Source: Alphaproteobacteria bacterium
Lineage (GTDB): Bacteria; Pseudomonadota; Alphaproteobacteria; Rs-D84
DNA: 33,167 bases
Direction of reading: 5' to 3'
Assembly (NCBI GenBank): GCA_017546265.1
Contig: JAFYXG010000016.1
Location: 1 to 33,167 of the forward strand
Below are positions 23,132 to 31,444 of the stretch, in pieces (within the stretch, counting starts at the first letter, position 1; every line of letters begins with the position of its first letter). Position numbers and translations under genes: made by a program. A model generated the notes under the pieces. It did not search any database. It saw nothing but the letters and a program-made list of their open reading frames with translations, and was not told the origin of the DNA.

Positions 23132-23166
23132 TGTGATATATGGTTTAGCCCAAGGAGATTTATAAT

Positions 23167-23454
23167 ATGTTTAAACCTTTACACAACTATGTTTTATTGG
23201 AAAGAATCGAAGAAGAAAACAAGACTGCTGGCGGCATTATTATTCCGGACAATGCCCGTGAAAAGCCTGTTCGTGGTCGCGTTATTGCGGCTGGCGAAGG
23301 TGCATATGATGGGGACGAAAGGATTCCAATGTCGGTCAAGACAGGTGATGTTGTTTTATTTGCAAAATGGGCCTCATCAGCGAACGAGGTAAAGTTAGAC
23401 GGACGTGATTATGTTTTAATCAAAGAAACAGATATTTTGGGAATAATTGAATAA
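23167..23454 (+). CDS. groES: Co-chaperonin GroES
   Basis: The 95-aa protein has the GroES fold signature: FKPLHNYVLLERIEEENKTAGGIIIPDNAREKP with the mobile loop, a VLFAKWASSANEVKLDGRDYVLIKETDILGIIE end and normal length. It caps the GroEL cylinder during ATP-driven folding. A strong AAGGAG site precedes it. groEL follows after 23 bp. Confidence 0.97.
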   Translation: MFKPLHNYVLLERIEEENKTAGGIIIPDNAREKPVRGRVIAAGEGAYDGDERIPMSVKTGDVVLFAKWASSANEVKLDGRDYVLIKETDILGIIE

Positions 23455-23477
23455 AGAATTGAAAAGGATTAAATAAA

Positions 23478-25097
23478 ATGGCAAAAGATATAGTGTTTGA
23501 TACAGATAAACTGGCTGCGGGCGTTGATAAATTGGCCAACGCGGTCAAGATTACAATGGGCCCCAAGGGTCGTACAGTTGTGATTGAAAAATCATATGGT
23601 GCACCTGTTGCGACCAAGGACGGTGTGACGGTCGCCAAGGCGGTATCGTTAAAAGATCCTGCTGAAAACATTGGTGCCCGCATGGTGCAAGAGGTTGCCA
23701 AGAAAGCGGGCGATGATGCCGGTGATGGTACCACCACTGCGACAGTATTGGCACAAAAGTTAATCCGCGAAGGTCGCCGTGTTATTGCGGCTGGCATGAA
23801 TCCTATGGATGTTAAGCGTGGTATAGATATGGCAACTGCTGCGGTAATTGCGGATATTGAAAAACATGCTCGTCCTGTTCATGGCAGTGCAGAAATTGCC
23901 CAGGTTGCAACAATTTCTGCAAATGGCGATGCGGACATTGGTGAAAAGATTGCAAACGCAATGGAACGCGTAGGCCAAGAAGGTGTCATCACCGTAGAAG
24001 AGGCCAAAGGTCTGGATACAGAGATTGACGTTGTCGAAGGCATGCAGTTTGACCAGGGATTTATGTCGCCATACTTTGTCACCAACAGTGAAAAGATGTT
24101 GGCTGAATTGGATGGAGCGCACATTTTAGTTTCCGAAAAGAAAATTACAGGCCTGCAGGCACTGTTGCCGATTTTGGAACCGATTGCCCAGTCTGGAAAG
24201 CCGCTGTTGATTATTGCCGAAGATGTCGAATCCGAAGCGTTGGCGACCTTGGTATTAAACCGTCTGCGTGGTGGGTTAAAGGTTTGTGCGGTCAAGGCCC
24301 CAGGCTTTGGCGATCGCCGCAAAGAAATGTTAAAAGATATCGCAATTGTGACTGGAGCAACGGTCATCAGCGATGATATGGGCATGACATTTGAAAACAT
24401 ATCACCGGCTGTATTGGGGGCTGCGAAAAAGGTTATAGTTTCCAAAGATTCTACATTATTGGCACATGGGGCAGGGGACAAAAACGCGATTTCGGCCCGT
24501 GCGGATGAAATTCGTGCATCTATTGCCACTGCGACCAGTGAATATGACCGTGAAAAACTGTCAGAACGTTTGGCGAAATTGGTCGGTGGCGTTGCCGTGA
24601 TTAAGGTTGGCGGCATGACCGAAGTCGAAGTAAAAGAAAAGAAAGACCGTGTTGACGATGCGTTGGCTGCGACCCGTGCGGCTGTATCTGATGGTATTGT
24701 TGCAGGCGGTGGTATTGCGCTGGTTCGTGCGGTATCTGCACTGTCGGAATTGCGTGGGGGTAACCCAGATCAAAATGTCGGCATTGACATTGTTCGCCGT
24801 GCGATTGTTGCACCATGTGCCCAGATTGCTGATAATGCGGGTGTGTCTGGTGAAATCGTAGTGGGCAAAGTCATGGAATCGTCTGATTATAATTTTGGGT
24901 ATAATGCACAGACTGGTGAATATGTTGATATGATGTCGGCGGGTATTATTGACCCGGCCAAAGTTGTAAAAACAGCAATTGCAGCGGCGGCCAGTACCGC
25001 AGGCGTAATGCTGACAACTGGTGCGGTTATGACCGAAATTCCCGAAGAAAAACAACCGGCTCCACAAATGGGTGGCGGCATGCCGGGCATGATGTAG
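23478..25097 (+). CDS. groEL: Chaperonin GroEL
   Basis: The 539-aa chaperonin subunit starts [40 protein letters not shown]. It has the ATP site motif [11 protein letters not shown] (about 86-96), the family signature ([22 protein letters not shown]) and a Gly-Met tail (MGGGMPGMM). The length is typical. It forms the double heptameric ring that folds cytoplasmic proteins with GroES. It shares the groES promoter and is followed by a strong terminator. Confidence 0.98.
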   Translation: MAKDIVFDTDKLAAGVDKLANAVKITMGPKGRTVVIEKSYGAPVATKDGVTVAKAVSLKDPAENIGARMVQEVAKKAGDDAGDGTTTATVLAQKLIREGRRVIAAGMNPMDVKRGIDMATAAVIADIEKHARPVHGSAEIAQVATISANGDADIGEKIANAMERVGQEGVITVEEAKGLDTEIDVVEGMQFDQGFMSPYFVTNSEKMLAELDGAHILVSEKKITGLQALLPILEPIAQSGKPLLIIAEDVESEALATLVLNRLRGGLKVCAVKAPGFGDRRKEMLKDIAIVTGATVISDDMGMTFENISPAVLGAAKKVIVSKDSTLLAHGAGDKNAISARADEIRASIATATSEYDREKLSERLAKLVGGVAVIKVGGMTEVEVKEKKDRVDDALAATRAAVSDGIVAGGGIALVRAVSALSELRGGNPDQNVGIDIVRRAIVAPCAQIADNAGVSGEIVVGKVMESSDYNFGYNAQTGEYVDMMSAGIIDPAKVVKTAIAAAASTAGVMLTTGAVMTEIPEEKQPAPQMGGGMPGMM

Positions 25098-25105
25098 TAA
25101 ACCAA

Positions 25106-25134
25106 TCCCCCCACAAAAACGGGGGGAGTTTTTT
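25106..25134 (+). terminator. groESL terminator
   Basis: CCCCCC-ACAAAAAC-GGGGGG followed by AGTTTTTT lies just after the groEL stop. Confidence 0.92.
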
Positions 25135-25199
25135 ATAGTGCTTACTTGACATTTTATTATTTTGTGTTACCTTGTGTTTGTGATATAAAAAGGAAAAAA

Positions 25200-25721
25200 A
25201 TGACACAGAAAATATCTATGGCGGAAATGTATGACATTGCATCTGCATTCATCTTGGACAAAGATACAAATGTTCGGATGGATTCTGACCAAAAACGTAT
25301 AACATACACATTCACAAAGTACCAATTGGCAAATTATCCATACTGTTTGGTGGTTGAAATTCCACGTGGTGCCCCACAAAAATGCCGCCCGTATCTGTCG
25401 GAACGTGGGGACGGCAGTTATGATGTCGTCACCATTGATAACAAACATGGACGCGTTTATCTGAAACGTGGGACAGGCATAACCGGGTATGTTGGCAATC
25501 GTGTACTGGTATCTGCCCAAACACGCAATAATGTTGGACGTGCGTTTGATAAGAACCAGCGTGATATTGTCAGGGGACTTACCCGTTTGCGTTCACCATC
25601 GTTCTTTAATATATACGAGTTGGCAAAGAAACGCACCATGGGCCAGGTTGCGTTAACTGATAATAATCGGCGTCTTTTTGGAATTATATATCGAATCCGT
25701 GAACAGAGTAATGTTCGCTAA
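25200..25721 (+). CDS. Conserved-looking hypothetical protein, 173 aa
   Basis: This basic, soluble protein is of unknown family. The first half is strand-rich (ITYTFTKYQLANYPYCLVVEIPRG...) and the second half is basic and helical (NQRDIVRGLTRLRSPSFFNIYELAKKR). No signal peptide, membrane segment or catalytic motif is seen. I chose the ATG at 25200, since AAAAGGA precedes it and the upstream alternative coincides with a TTGACA (25146-25151) that may be the -35 of its promoter. It is a single-gene unit between two terminators. Confidence 0.7.
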   Translation: MTQKISMAEMYDIASAFILDKDTNVRMDSDQKRITYTFTKYQLANYPYCLVVEIPRGAPQKCRPYLSERGDGSYDVVTIDNKHGRVYLKRGTGITGYVGNRVLVSAQTRNNVGRAFDKNQRDIVRGLTRLRSPSFFNIYELAKKRTMGQVALTDNNRRLFGIIYRIREQSNVR

Positions 25722-25733
25722 CGATTGGAAATA

Positions 25734-25757
25734 AAAATCCCCCGATTGGGGGATTTT
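25734..25757. terminator. Bidirectional terminator between unknown gene and yifB
   Basis: AAAAATCCCCC-GATT-GGGGGATTTTTT forms a symmetric hairpin serving both converging genes. Confidence 0.92.
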
Positions 25758-27278
25758 TTATAATTTCACACCATACTTGCCACGGTTTATTGGGCGGTAT
25801 GACAATGCCTCGGCCAGGTCAGACATTTCTATGTTTTCCGCCCCACGCAGGTCAGCGATTGTCCGTGCCAGTCGTTTTATACGATTGTATCCACGTGCAG
25901 ACATACCCATTTTTTCGGCTGCCCCGTTTAAAAACGTGGTTAAATCTTCTGATAATGCGGCATGTCGTTCCAGGTCGGCACCGTCCAGTGTTGCATTGAC
26001 TCGTCCTTGTCGCTTTAATTGTCGTTCACGTGCAGCAACCACACGAGCCCTAATATCTGCACTGGTTTCGCGTGGTTCTGAATCATTTGTCATTTCCCAT
26101 GGTTTAACTGCATCTACGTCCACATGCAGGTCAATTCTATCCAACAGTGGACCTGATATTTTGTTTTGGTATGCTTCGGCACAGCGTGGTGCCCGTGAAC
26201 AAGACATTGCGGCATTGCCCAGATGTCCGCATGGGCATGGGTTCATTGCTGCAATCAACTGGAAACGAGCAGGGTATGTAGCATTTCGTTTGGCACGGGA
26301 AATCAGTATTCGCCCAGACTCCATTGGCTGACGCAGTATTTCCAACGTTGCCCGATTAAATTCCGGCAGTTCGTCCAGAAACAACACGCCATTATGTGCC
26401 AGTGATATTTCCCCTGGTCTGGCGTCTGAGCCGCCCCCGGCCAGTGCGACTGGACTGGACGTATGGTGTACGCTGCGGAATGGTCGTTTTGAAATCAGCC
26501 CACCGGCCCCAAGTTCGCCTGCAATTGAATAAATTGTTGATGTTTCCAGTATTTCTTCGGCTGTCATCTGTGGCATTATTGTTGGCAACCGTGATGCCAG
26601 CATAGTTTTTCCCGATCCGGGCGGGCCCACCATCAGCATAGCATGTCCACCTGCAGCCGCGATTTCCAGGGCACGTTTTGCGGCGGCCTGGCCGTGAACC
26701 TCGGCCATGTCCAGGGGCGATTTTTCTTGTGGATTCGGTGTGCTCAGTTCTGGTACGGGCAGAATCTGTGTCCCCTTGAAATGGTTAATCAGTTGCACCA
26801 CATGAAACGGTGCCAGTATGTTTGTATGTCCGGCCCATCGAGCCTGGGCACCTTGGTCACCTGGGCATATTATTCCCATGCCCCGTTCATTTGCCCACAC
26901 AGACGCGGGCAGTACAGCATCAGTCTTAACTATGGTGCCGTTCAGTCCAACTTCACCCAATATCACATATTTTTCCAGTTCTTCTTCTGGCAGCACACCA
27001 ATCGCACACAGAATTCCACACAGTATCGGCAGGTCAAAGTGAGAACCGCTTTTTTCCACGTCTGCCGGCGACAGGTTGACCGTCAGTCGTTTTGGTGGCA
27101 GGGACAGGTTCAGTGCAGATAAAACATTACGAATACGTTCAGCGGATTCTTTTACCGCCCGGTCTGCCAGCCCGATAATATTAAATTCGGGTTTTGCCAG
27201 TCCGGTTGATAATTGCACCTGGACGTCAATCTTGGTTGCGTCCATTCCGTTAAAGATGATTGAATTTAAAGAAATCAT
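25758..27278 (-). CDS. comM: YifB/ComM-family AAA ATPase (Mg-chelatase-like)
   Basis: The 506-aa protein has an N-terminal ChlI-like Lon-type domain (FNGMDATKIDVQVQLSTGLAKPEFNIIGLADRAVKESAERIR), then an AAA core with Walker A GPPGSGKT (218-225), LFLDELPEF (Walker B) and RAKRNATYPARFQLIAAMNPCPCG. The C-terminal helical domain is MSARGYNRIKRLARTIADL. ComM is a hexameric helicase that promotes branch migration during natural transformation; many non-competent bacteria also keep it. I chose the ATG at 27278 by family N-terminus. The -10 at 27293-27288 would put the transcript start within a few bases, so it may be leaderless. Confidence 0.9.
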   Translation of the reverse strand: MISLNSIIFNGMDATKIDVQVQLSTGLAKPEFNIIGLADRAVKESAERIRNVLSALNLSLPPKRLTVNLSPADVEKSGSHFDLPILCGILCAIGVLPEEELEKYVILGEVGLNGTIVKTDAVLPASVWANERGMGIICPGDQGAQARWAGHTNILAPFHVVQLINHFKGTQILPVPELSTPNPQEKSPLDMAEVHGQAAAKRALEIAAAGGHAMLMVGPPGSGKTMLASRLPTIMPQMTAEEILETSTIYSIAGELGAGGLISKRPFRSVHHTSSPVALAGGGSDARPGEISLAHNGVLFLDELPEFNRATLEILRQPMESGRILISRAKRNATYPARFQLIAAMNPCPCGHLGNAAMSCSRAPRCAEAYQNKISGPLLDRIDLHVDVDAVKPWEMTNDSEPRETSADIRARVVAARERQLKRQGRVNATLDGADLERHAALSEDLTTFLNGAAEKMGMSARGYNRIKRLARTIADLRGAENIEMSDLAEALSYRPINRGKYGVKL

Positions 27279-27287
27279 GTTTATCAT

Positions 27288-27322
27288 ATTATAACTTGAA
27301 TTAAACTCGTGCAAGTTATAAT
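27288..27322. promoter_or_regulatory. Divergent yifB/lepB promoters in an 11-bp inverted repeat
   Basis: ATTATAACTTG (27288-27298) and CAAGTTATAAT (27312-27322) are perfect mirror arms 13 bp apart. Each arm carries an outward TATAAT -10, and TTG-type -35 elements (TTGAAT for lepB, TTGCAC for yifB) sit in or next to the opposite arm, with 15-bp spacers. Confidence 0.6.
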
Positions 27323-27350
27323 ATATACCTGTCAGTAAAAAGGATACATA

Positions 27351-28229
27351 ATGCCAGCCAAGAATAAAAATGCTGCCCGTGAATGGTTTAACACTATATT
27401 TTATGGTGCCCTGATTGCGATAATTTTTCGCAGTTTTTTATTAGAGCCATTTAATATTCCATCAGGTTCTATGATACCTACGTTGCATGTTGGCGATCAT
27501 ATTTTTGTGGAAAAGTGGGCATATGGTTATTCTCGTTACTCATTTCCATTTGGTTCATGGAATATGTGGGATGGTCGTTTTTGGGCGACCGAGCCAAATG
27601 TTGGTGATGTGATTGTTTTTCGCAATCCTGAAAACCAATCCCAGGATTATGTAAAGCGTTTAATTGGCAAACCAGGCGACAAGATACAAATGATAAACGG
27701 TCGTTTGCACATAAACGATGTTCAGGTTCCTCGTGAAAATCCACGTCCATATGTTGTTGCGGTATTGCCTAAATCCATGCGTGGTGTCGGTTATTACAAA
27801 GATAACATGTCAATAAAAGGGGACCAGGTATGGGTAGATAACGAACCTGCGGACTTTAATTACACGATTGAATACAAACCCGATGATTTTTGTCATCTGT
27901 ACAGCGGGGCATGTGGTGTGTTTAACGTAACAGAATACACAGAAACCTTGCCGAACGGTGTTTCGCACAGTATTATTGAATTCACAGACGATGCACCATT
28001 TGACAACACAGACGTTTATACGGTTCCTGACAATCATTATTTCTTTATGGGTGATAATCGTGACAACAGTGGTGACAGTCGTGGCAGTGTATCATACGTT
28101 CCGCGTGACAACGTACTGGGTCGTGTATGGTTTGTGTGGTATTCTCATAATTATTACGCACCTATGTTGGCGATATGGTCATGGGGGAACAAGATGCGTT
28201 GGGACAGATTTGGAATGGGTATAGAATAA
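27351..28229 (+). CDS. lepB: Signal peptidase I LepB
   Basis: This 292-aa membrane protease has one N-terminal membrane segment (about 14-30) followed by the catalytic Ser40 (PSGSMIPTL) and Lys102 (DYVKRLIGKPGD). The conserved box near the C-terminus is FMGDNRDNSGDSRGSVSYVPRDNVLGR. It removes signal peptides from exported proteins on the periplasmic side. An AAAAGGA site precedes the ATG. The stop overlaps the rnc start (TAATG), and the lepB-rnc order is common in Proteobacteria. Confidence 0.95.
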   Translation: MPAKNKNAAREWFNTIFYGALIAIIFRSFLLEPFNIPSGSMIPTLHVGDHIFVEKWAYGYSRYSFPFGSWNMWDGRFWATEPNVGDVIVFRNPENQSQDYVKRLIGKPGDKIQMINGRLHINDVQVPRENPRPYVVAVLPKSMRGVGYYKDNMSIKGDQVWVDNEPADFNYTIEYKPDDFCHLYSGACGVFNVTEYTETLPNGVSHSIIEFTDDAPFDNTDVYTVPDNHYFFMGDNRDNSGDSRGSVSYVPRDNVLGRVWFVWYSHNYYAPMLAIWSWGNKMRWDRFGMGIE

Positions 28230-28873
28230 TGATGAAAGACACCAAGAAAATAAAATACGATTTTAACGATGTCAGTTTATTGGAATTGGCACTGACGCAA
28301 AGCGGTGCGAATTCTAAATTGAATAACGAACGATTGGAATTTATTGGCGACCGCGTATTGGGGTTAAGTGTTGCAACCATGCTGTACGACATGTACCCGT
28401 CCGAGAGTGAGGGTGAACTGGCACGCCGCCATGCGATGTTGGTATCTACAGAAACATTGGCGAACGTTGCCACCCAGTTGGGGATTGATGCACGTGTCCG
28501 TCACGGACATATGACCGCCGGTCGTATTCGTCATATTTTGGCCAACGCGATGGAGGCTATATTTGGTGCTATTTATTTGGATGGTGGGTATGATGCGGCT
28601 AATGGAGTGATTGTTGACATTTGGCGTGAATTGGCGGCTATGGACTTGGTTGCTCCCAAAGACCCCAAGACGGCACTTCAAGAATTTGTTCAGCAGTATG
28701 ACGCGGGTAATTTGCCGGTTTACGAGTACATGGAACCTACTGGTGCGTCACACAACCCAACATTTAATGTTCGGGTATCTGCGATGGGGCATTCTGCAAT
28801 GGGGACAGGGACATCGAAAAAGGCGGCCAGTATAGTTGCTGCCCAGGAGTTGTTGAAAATTCTTGCAATTTAG
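28229..28873 (+). CDS. rnc: Ribonuclease III
   Basis: The 214-aa double-strand-specific RNase matures rRNA and other RNAs. The catalytic signature NERLEFIGDRVLG is at about 33-45, the second acidic box is NAMEAIFGAIYLDGGY (about 107-122), and a double-stranded RNA binding domain follows (about 150-214, DPKTALQEFVQ ... GTGTSKKAASIVAAQELL). I chose the ATG at 28229, which overlaps the lepB stop by one base; the longer frame runs inside lepB. Its length is close to the usual 225-230. Confidence 0.95.
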   Translation: MMKDTKKIKYDFNDVSLLELALTQSGANSKLNNERLEFIGDRVLGLSVATMLYDMYPSESEGELARRHAMLVSTETLANVATQLGIDARVRHGHMTAGRIRHILANAMEAIFGAIYLDGGYDAANGVIVDIWRELAAMDLVAPKDPKTALQEFVQQYDAGNLPVYEYMEPTGASHNPTFNVRVSAMGHSAMGTGTSKKAASIVAAQELLKILAI

Positions 28874-28932
28874 GGATTGTGGCACTAGAATCAGAACACA
28901 AAGTGATAAAATTATAAAAAAGGGATAAAAGT

Positions 28933-29259
28933 ATGTTTTCAATTTTATTGGTTTTGTTAATTATCGTTGCGGTTTTAATGATTGGTTTAATTCTGCTTCA
29001 AAAATCCGAAGGGTCTGGTATGTCTGGCTCGTCTGCTGCTGCGATGTTTGGTGGCGCGTTAAGTGGTGCTGCTGCTGGAAACTTTTTAACTCGTGCGACA
29101 GCATGGTTGGCAACGGTGTTCTTTATTTTGTGTGCGGCCCTGGCGTTGGTTGCGTCCAAGATGAATGTTGCGGCTCAGCAAAGCGATTTGCGTACTGAAA
29201 TTATATTACAGGAAAACGCAGCCCCTGCGGCATCAGCGGATGCACCTGTGGCAGAATAA
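28933..29259 (+). CDS. secG: Preprotein translocase subunit SecG
   Basis: The 108-aa protein has two membrane segments (about 2-22 and 52-74). The typical SecG block LILLQKSEGSGMSGSSAAAMFGG lies between them, and an Ala-Pro rich tail follows. It supports SecYE-mediated export. AAAGGGA precedes the start and a terminator follows. Its position after lepB and rnc makes a small export/processing operon, although a separate promoter in the 59-bp gap is possible. Confidence 0.93.
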   Translation: MFSILLVLLIIVAVLMIGLILLQKSEGSGMSGSSAAAMFGGALSGAAAGNFLTRATAWLATVFFILCAALALVASKMNVAAQQSDLRTEIILQENAAPAASADAPVAE

Positions 29260-29260
29260 A

Positions 29261-29291
29261 AAAACTCCCCGCGTTTGCGGGGTGTTTTTTT
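29261..29291 (+). terminator. secG terminator
   Basis: CCCCGC-GTTT-GCGGGG flanked by A and T tracts lies directly after the secG stop. It may also work for the converging GNAT gene. Confidence 0.92.
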
Positions 29292-29299
29292 ATCGTTAG

Positions 29300-30037
29300 T
29301 TATCTTTTTTGTATTTTTGCTTGATGACTTAAAAACGTATCCAGTGTGCGTTTCAAATTTCGTGCTATATATGAAGATTCCGCAAAGACTGCGTCTTTGT
29401 CTGGACCTGCGACACCTTGTACACAGCCGTTCAAATCGCGGTATATGAATACGGGGCTGTGATGCGTGTCAACTCCTGTGGGGGCGAATTTTTGTCCACT
29501 TTTTTTGGACAGTGCTGAACATCTGCGTGTTGATGCTGCATTTGTCCAGAACATTGGTGTAATCTTATGGGGGCCCTTAACCTGGCTTATTTTATCATTT
29601 ATCAAATAGTTATCATGTGTTGGTGATGTATATCCAATGCTTTTATAAAATGGAGTGGCTGAATACAGTGCTACCAACTCGATTATGTCGGCATCAAACG
29701 CACAAGCGTCTTCCATTGCTGACATCAGTTTTCGCCCGATACCGATTTTTTGATAATCTGGCAGAACATACAATTGTCGCATACTGATTACACCATCTTC
29801 ACAGTCACCCTGGATACTGCCAACCAGTTTATCGTTATCGTATGCACCAAATGCAAAGTGCTTTCGATATGTGTTCCACTTTTCTTGATAATTGGCCATT
29901 GCTTCGGCGATTTCGTCTGCTGACATTTTATGGTTATAGTTATGTTCCATTGCTGCAACACGCACACGCATCATATCGTCCCAAACGCCTGGGGCGGCCT
30001 GATTAAATATTGGAAAAATCTTTATATCACTCATCAT
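29300..30037 (-). CDS. GNAT-family N-acetyltransferase with extra C-terminal domain
   Basis: The 245-aa protein begins with a GNAT domain (about 1-145). The acetyl-CoA loop is in RQLYVLPDYQKIGIGRKLM, and a later FYKSIGYT strand is typical of the fold. About 95 further residues (from ITPMFWTNAASTRRC) have no recognised domain; they contain GVDTHHSPVFIYRDLNG and may give substrate specificity. The substrate is unknown. The start is at tandem ATGs 30037/30034, and TATATT lies just upstream as a possible -10. It is a single-gene unit. Confidence 0.8.
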   Translation of the reverse strand: MMSDIKIFPIFNQAAPGVWDDMMRVRVAAMEHNYNHKMSADEIAEAMANYQEKWNTYRKHFAFGAYDNDKLVGSIQGDCEDGVISMRQLYVLPDYQKIGIGRKLMSAMEDACAFDADIIELVALYSATPFYKSIGYTSPTHDNYLINDKISQVKGPHKITPMFWTNAASTRRCSALSKKSGQKFAPTGVDTHHSPVFIYRDLNGCVQGVAGPDKDAVFAESSYIARNLKRTLDTFLSHQAKIQKR

Positions 30038-30077
30038 ACTTTTAATATAGTACAACAAGTCGTGTTTGTCAATGCTG

Positions 30078-30806
30078 TCAGAATGGAATTTTCAGGTTTG
30101 GGAATTTAGAATGGGCGGCGTCATCCTGCACGATTATTTGATGTTTGTCGGCCCATTTATATGACAGTTTATTGGGGACCACGCGGTCATTTTTTGCGAT
30201 AACATGCACCTGTGGTACCTTGGGCAGGACATTTATATCCATGGATCGGTTCAGTGGTTTGTCGCCGAAATAGCGTGTCCAGTCGCTGTGATTCAGCACA
30301 CCTGCAATGGTAATCCACTTTTGAATTTTTATATCGGGATTCTGTTTGATAACCAGTCCTGATATCATTGCCCCCCCGGAATAACCAACCAGTACAACTG
30401 GTCGACCATTTGCAATTGACCTTATAACTGTTGTCATTGAATCTATAACAGATTCAGAAAAGCGTCCATCGGTCCAATCGTGTTTATTGCATGTTGTTCC
30501 CATTATATATTGGCACGGTCGTGCGATATATGCGACATTTGCTGCGGTATCATTGGCGACCCAGTCGCGAACCAGTGTGTTTCGTGGTGTTGGGTCATTG
30601 GTTGGTCGTCCCCATGAATCGAACGCATTACCATCACCTTCGATATAGATATGCACGGGCGACTTGTTATCGGTCATTCTTTGATATGTTGCTATTTCAA
30701 AGTATTCTGTCGTAATTGGTACATACATCAGGTTCTGTGGTGCCACCCATTGTGTGCTGCACCCAGAAATAACCAGTAAAAATATCGCCAAAAATCCCTT
30801 TTGCAT
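30078..30806 (-). CDS. Lipoprotein with alpha/beta-hydrolase-like fold
   Basis: The 242-aa product has a lipoprotein signal peptide (MQKGFLAIFLLVISGCS, Cys16). It also has a nucleophile elbow GYSGGA (Gly-x-Ser-x-Gly), the HIYIEGDGNAFDSWGRPTNDPTPRNTL segment near the oxyanion region and candidate acid/base residues near the C-terminus (VIAKNDRVVP with Asp, and DDAAHSKF with His). This is a complete Ser-Asp-His set. It is likely a membrane-tethered periplasmic esterase or peptidase with unknown substrate. It lies 40 bp downstream of the GNAT promoter region on the same strand, as its own unit. Confidence 0.8.
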   Translation of the reverse strand: MQKGFLAIFLLVISGCSTQWVAPQNLMYVPITTEYFEIATYQRMTDNKSPVHIYIEGDGNAFDSWGRPTNDPTPRNTLVRDWVANDTAANVAYIARPCQYIMGTTCNKHDWTDGRFSESVIDSMTTVIRSIANGRPVVLVGYSGGAMISGLVIKQNPDIKIQKWITIAGVLNHSDWTRYFGDKPLNRSMDINVLPKVPQVHVIAKNDRVVPNKLSYKWADKHQIIVQDDAAHSKFPNLKIPF

Positions 30807-30852
30807 AACCCTTTAATGGTACACTAAATTGGGGCAAAAAACAAATTAAATA

Positions 30853-30880
30853 TTGACATTATGCGTTTTTATAATAAATA
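30853..30880 (+). promoter_or_regulatory. Promoter of the YcgN-like gene
   Basis: A perfect TTGACA (30853-30858) is followed after 16 bp by TAAATA (30875-30880). An alternative TATAAT (30870-30875) is too close to that -35. Confidence 0.5.
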
Positions 30881-30916
30881 TATTCAGGCACAAAACAGAC
30901 CCCGCAGCAGAAAAAA

Positions 30917-31345
30917 ATGGAATATACACCTGAACAATTGTCGCGTATAAATGAATTAAGAAATATGACCGAACCCCAGTGGGACAGCATATGTCGCGGC
31001 TGTGGTGTTTGTTGCCTGTTCAAGGTGGTATTCGGTAAGTCGCGTGTTTACTATACGAACATTTGTTGCGAAAACTTGGACACAAAAACCAAGAAATGTA
31101 ATATATTTGAACACAGATTTGAACGAACGGGGCACAAATGTGCCAAGGTTGATTTAGATGTTGTATTGTCTGACCGTTTGCTGCCTCGCACCTGTGGTTA
31201 TGTTGAGTATATTTTTGGACCAGCTCCCCGTGCGATAAATATAAACTGGTCGCACGTAATGTCTGCAAATCAGCTGGATTCAGAAGATTTTGCCACCGTT
31301 CTGCGGCACCGTATTCCCGGGTCGACACGTTGGAACGGTCGCTAG
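30917..31345 (+). CDS. YcgN/UPF0260-family cysteine cluster protein
   Basis: The 142-aa protein has the family's conserved cysteine pattern: SICRGCGVCCLFK near residue 25, then YYTNICCENLDTKTKKCNIFEHRFE, and finally LPRTCGYVEY. E. coli YcgN has the same order (CDRCGLCC, then YFTNVACRQL, then MTCAYR). Eight or more cysteines suggest zinc or iron-sulfur binding; function is unproven. No signal peptide. It is a single-gene unit followed by a terminator. Confidence 0.88.
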   Translation: MEYTPEQLSRINELRNMTEPQWDSICRGCGVCCLFKVVFGKSRVYYTNICCENLDTKTKKCNIFEHRFERTGHKCAKVDLDVVLSDRLLPRTCGYVEYIFGPAPRAININWSHVMSANQLDSEDFATVLRHRIPGSTRWNGR

Positions 31346-31356
31346 TACTTAAATCA

Positions 31357-31384
31357 GCACCCGAAACAGGGTGCAATTTTTTTT
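31357..31384 (+). terminator. Terminator after YcgN-like gene
   Basis: GCACCC-GAAACA-GGGTGC followed by AATTTTTTTT. Confidence 0.9.
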
Positions 31385-31423
31385 GACAAAAGACTTGACA
31401 AACGGATTGACAAACATTATTTT
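31383..31423 (+). promoter_or_regulatory. Promoter with three 12-bp-phased TTGACAAA repeats
   Basis: TTGACAAA occurs at 31383, 31395 and 31407, exactly 12 bp apart. The middle copy is 17 bp from TATTTT (31418-31423), giving a good promoter. The other copies may be alternate -35 elements or a protein-binding array. Confidence 0.5.
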
Positions 31424-31444
31424 TAGTGCAAAGGATGATGTAAA

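Noticed and set aside
23060..23166. CIRCE/HrcA operator before groES
   Set aside because: No TTAGCACTC-N9-GAGTGCTAA or near match is present.
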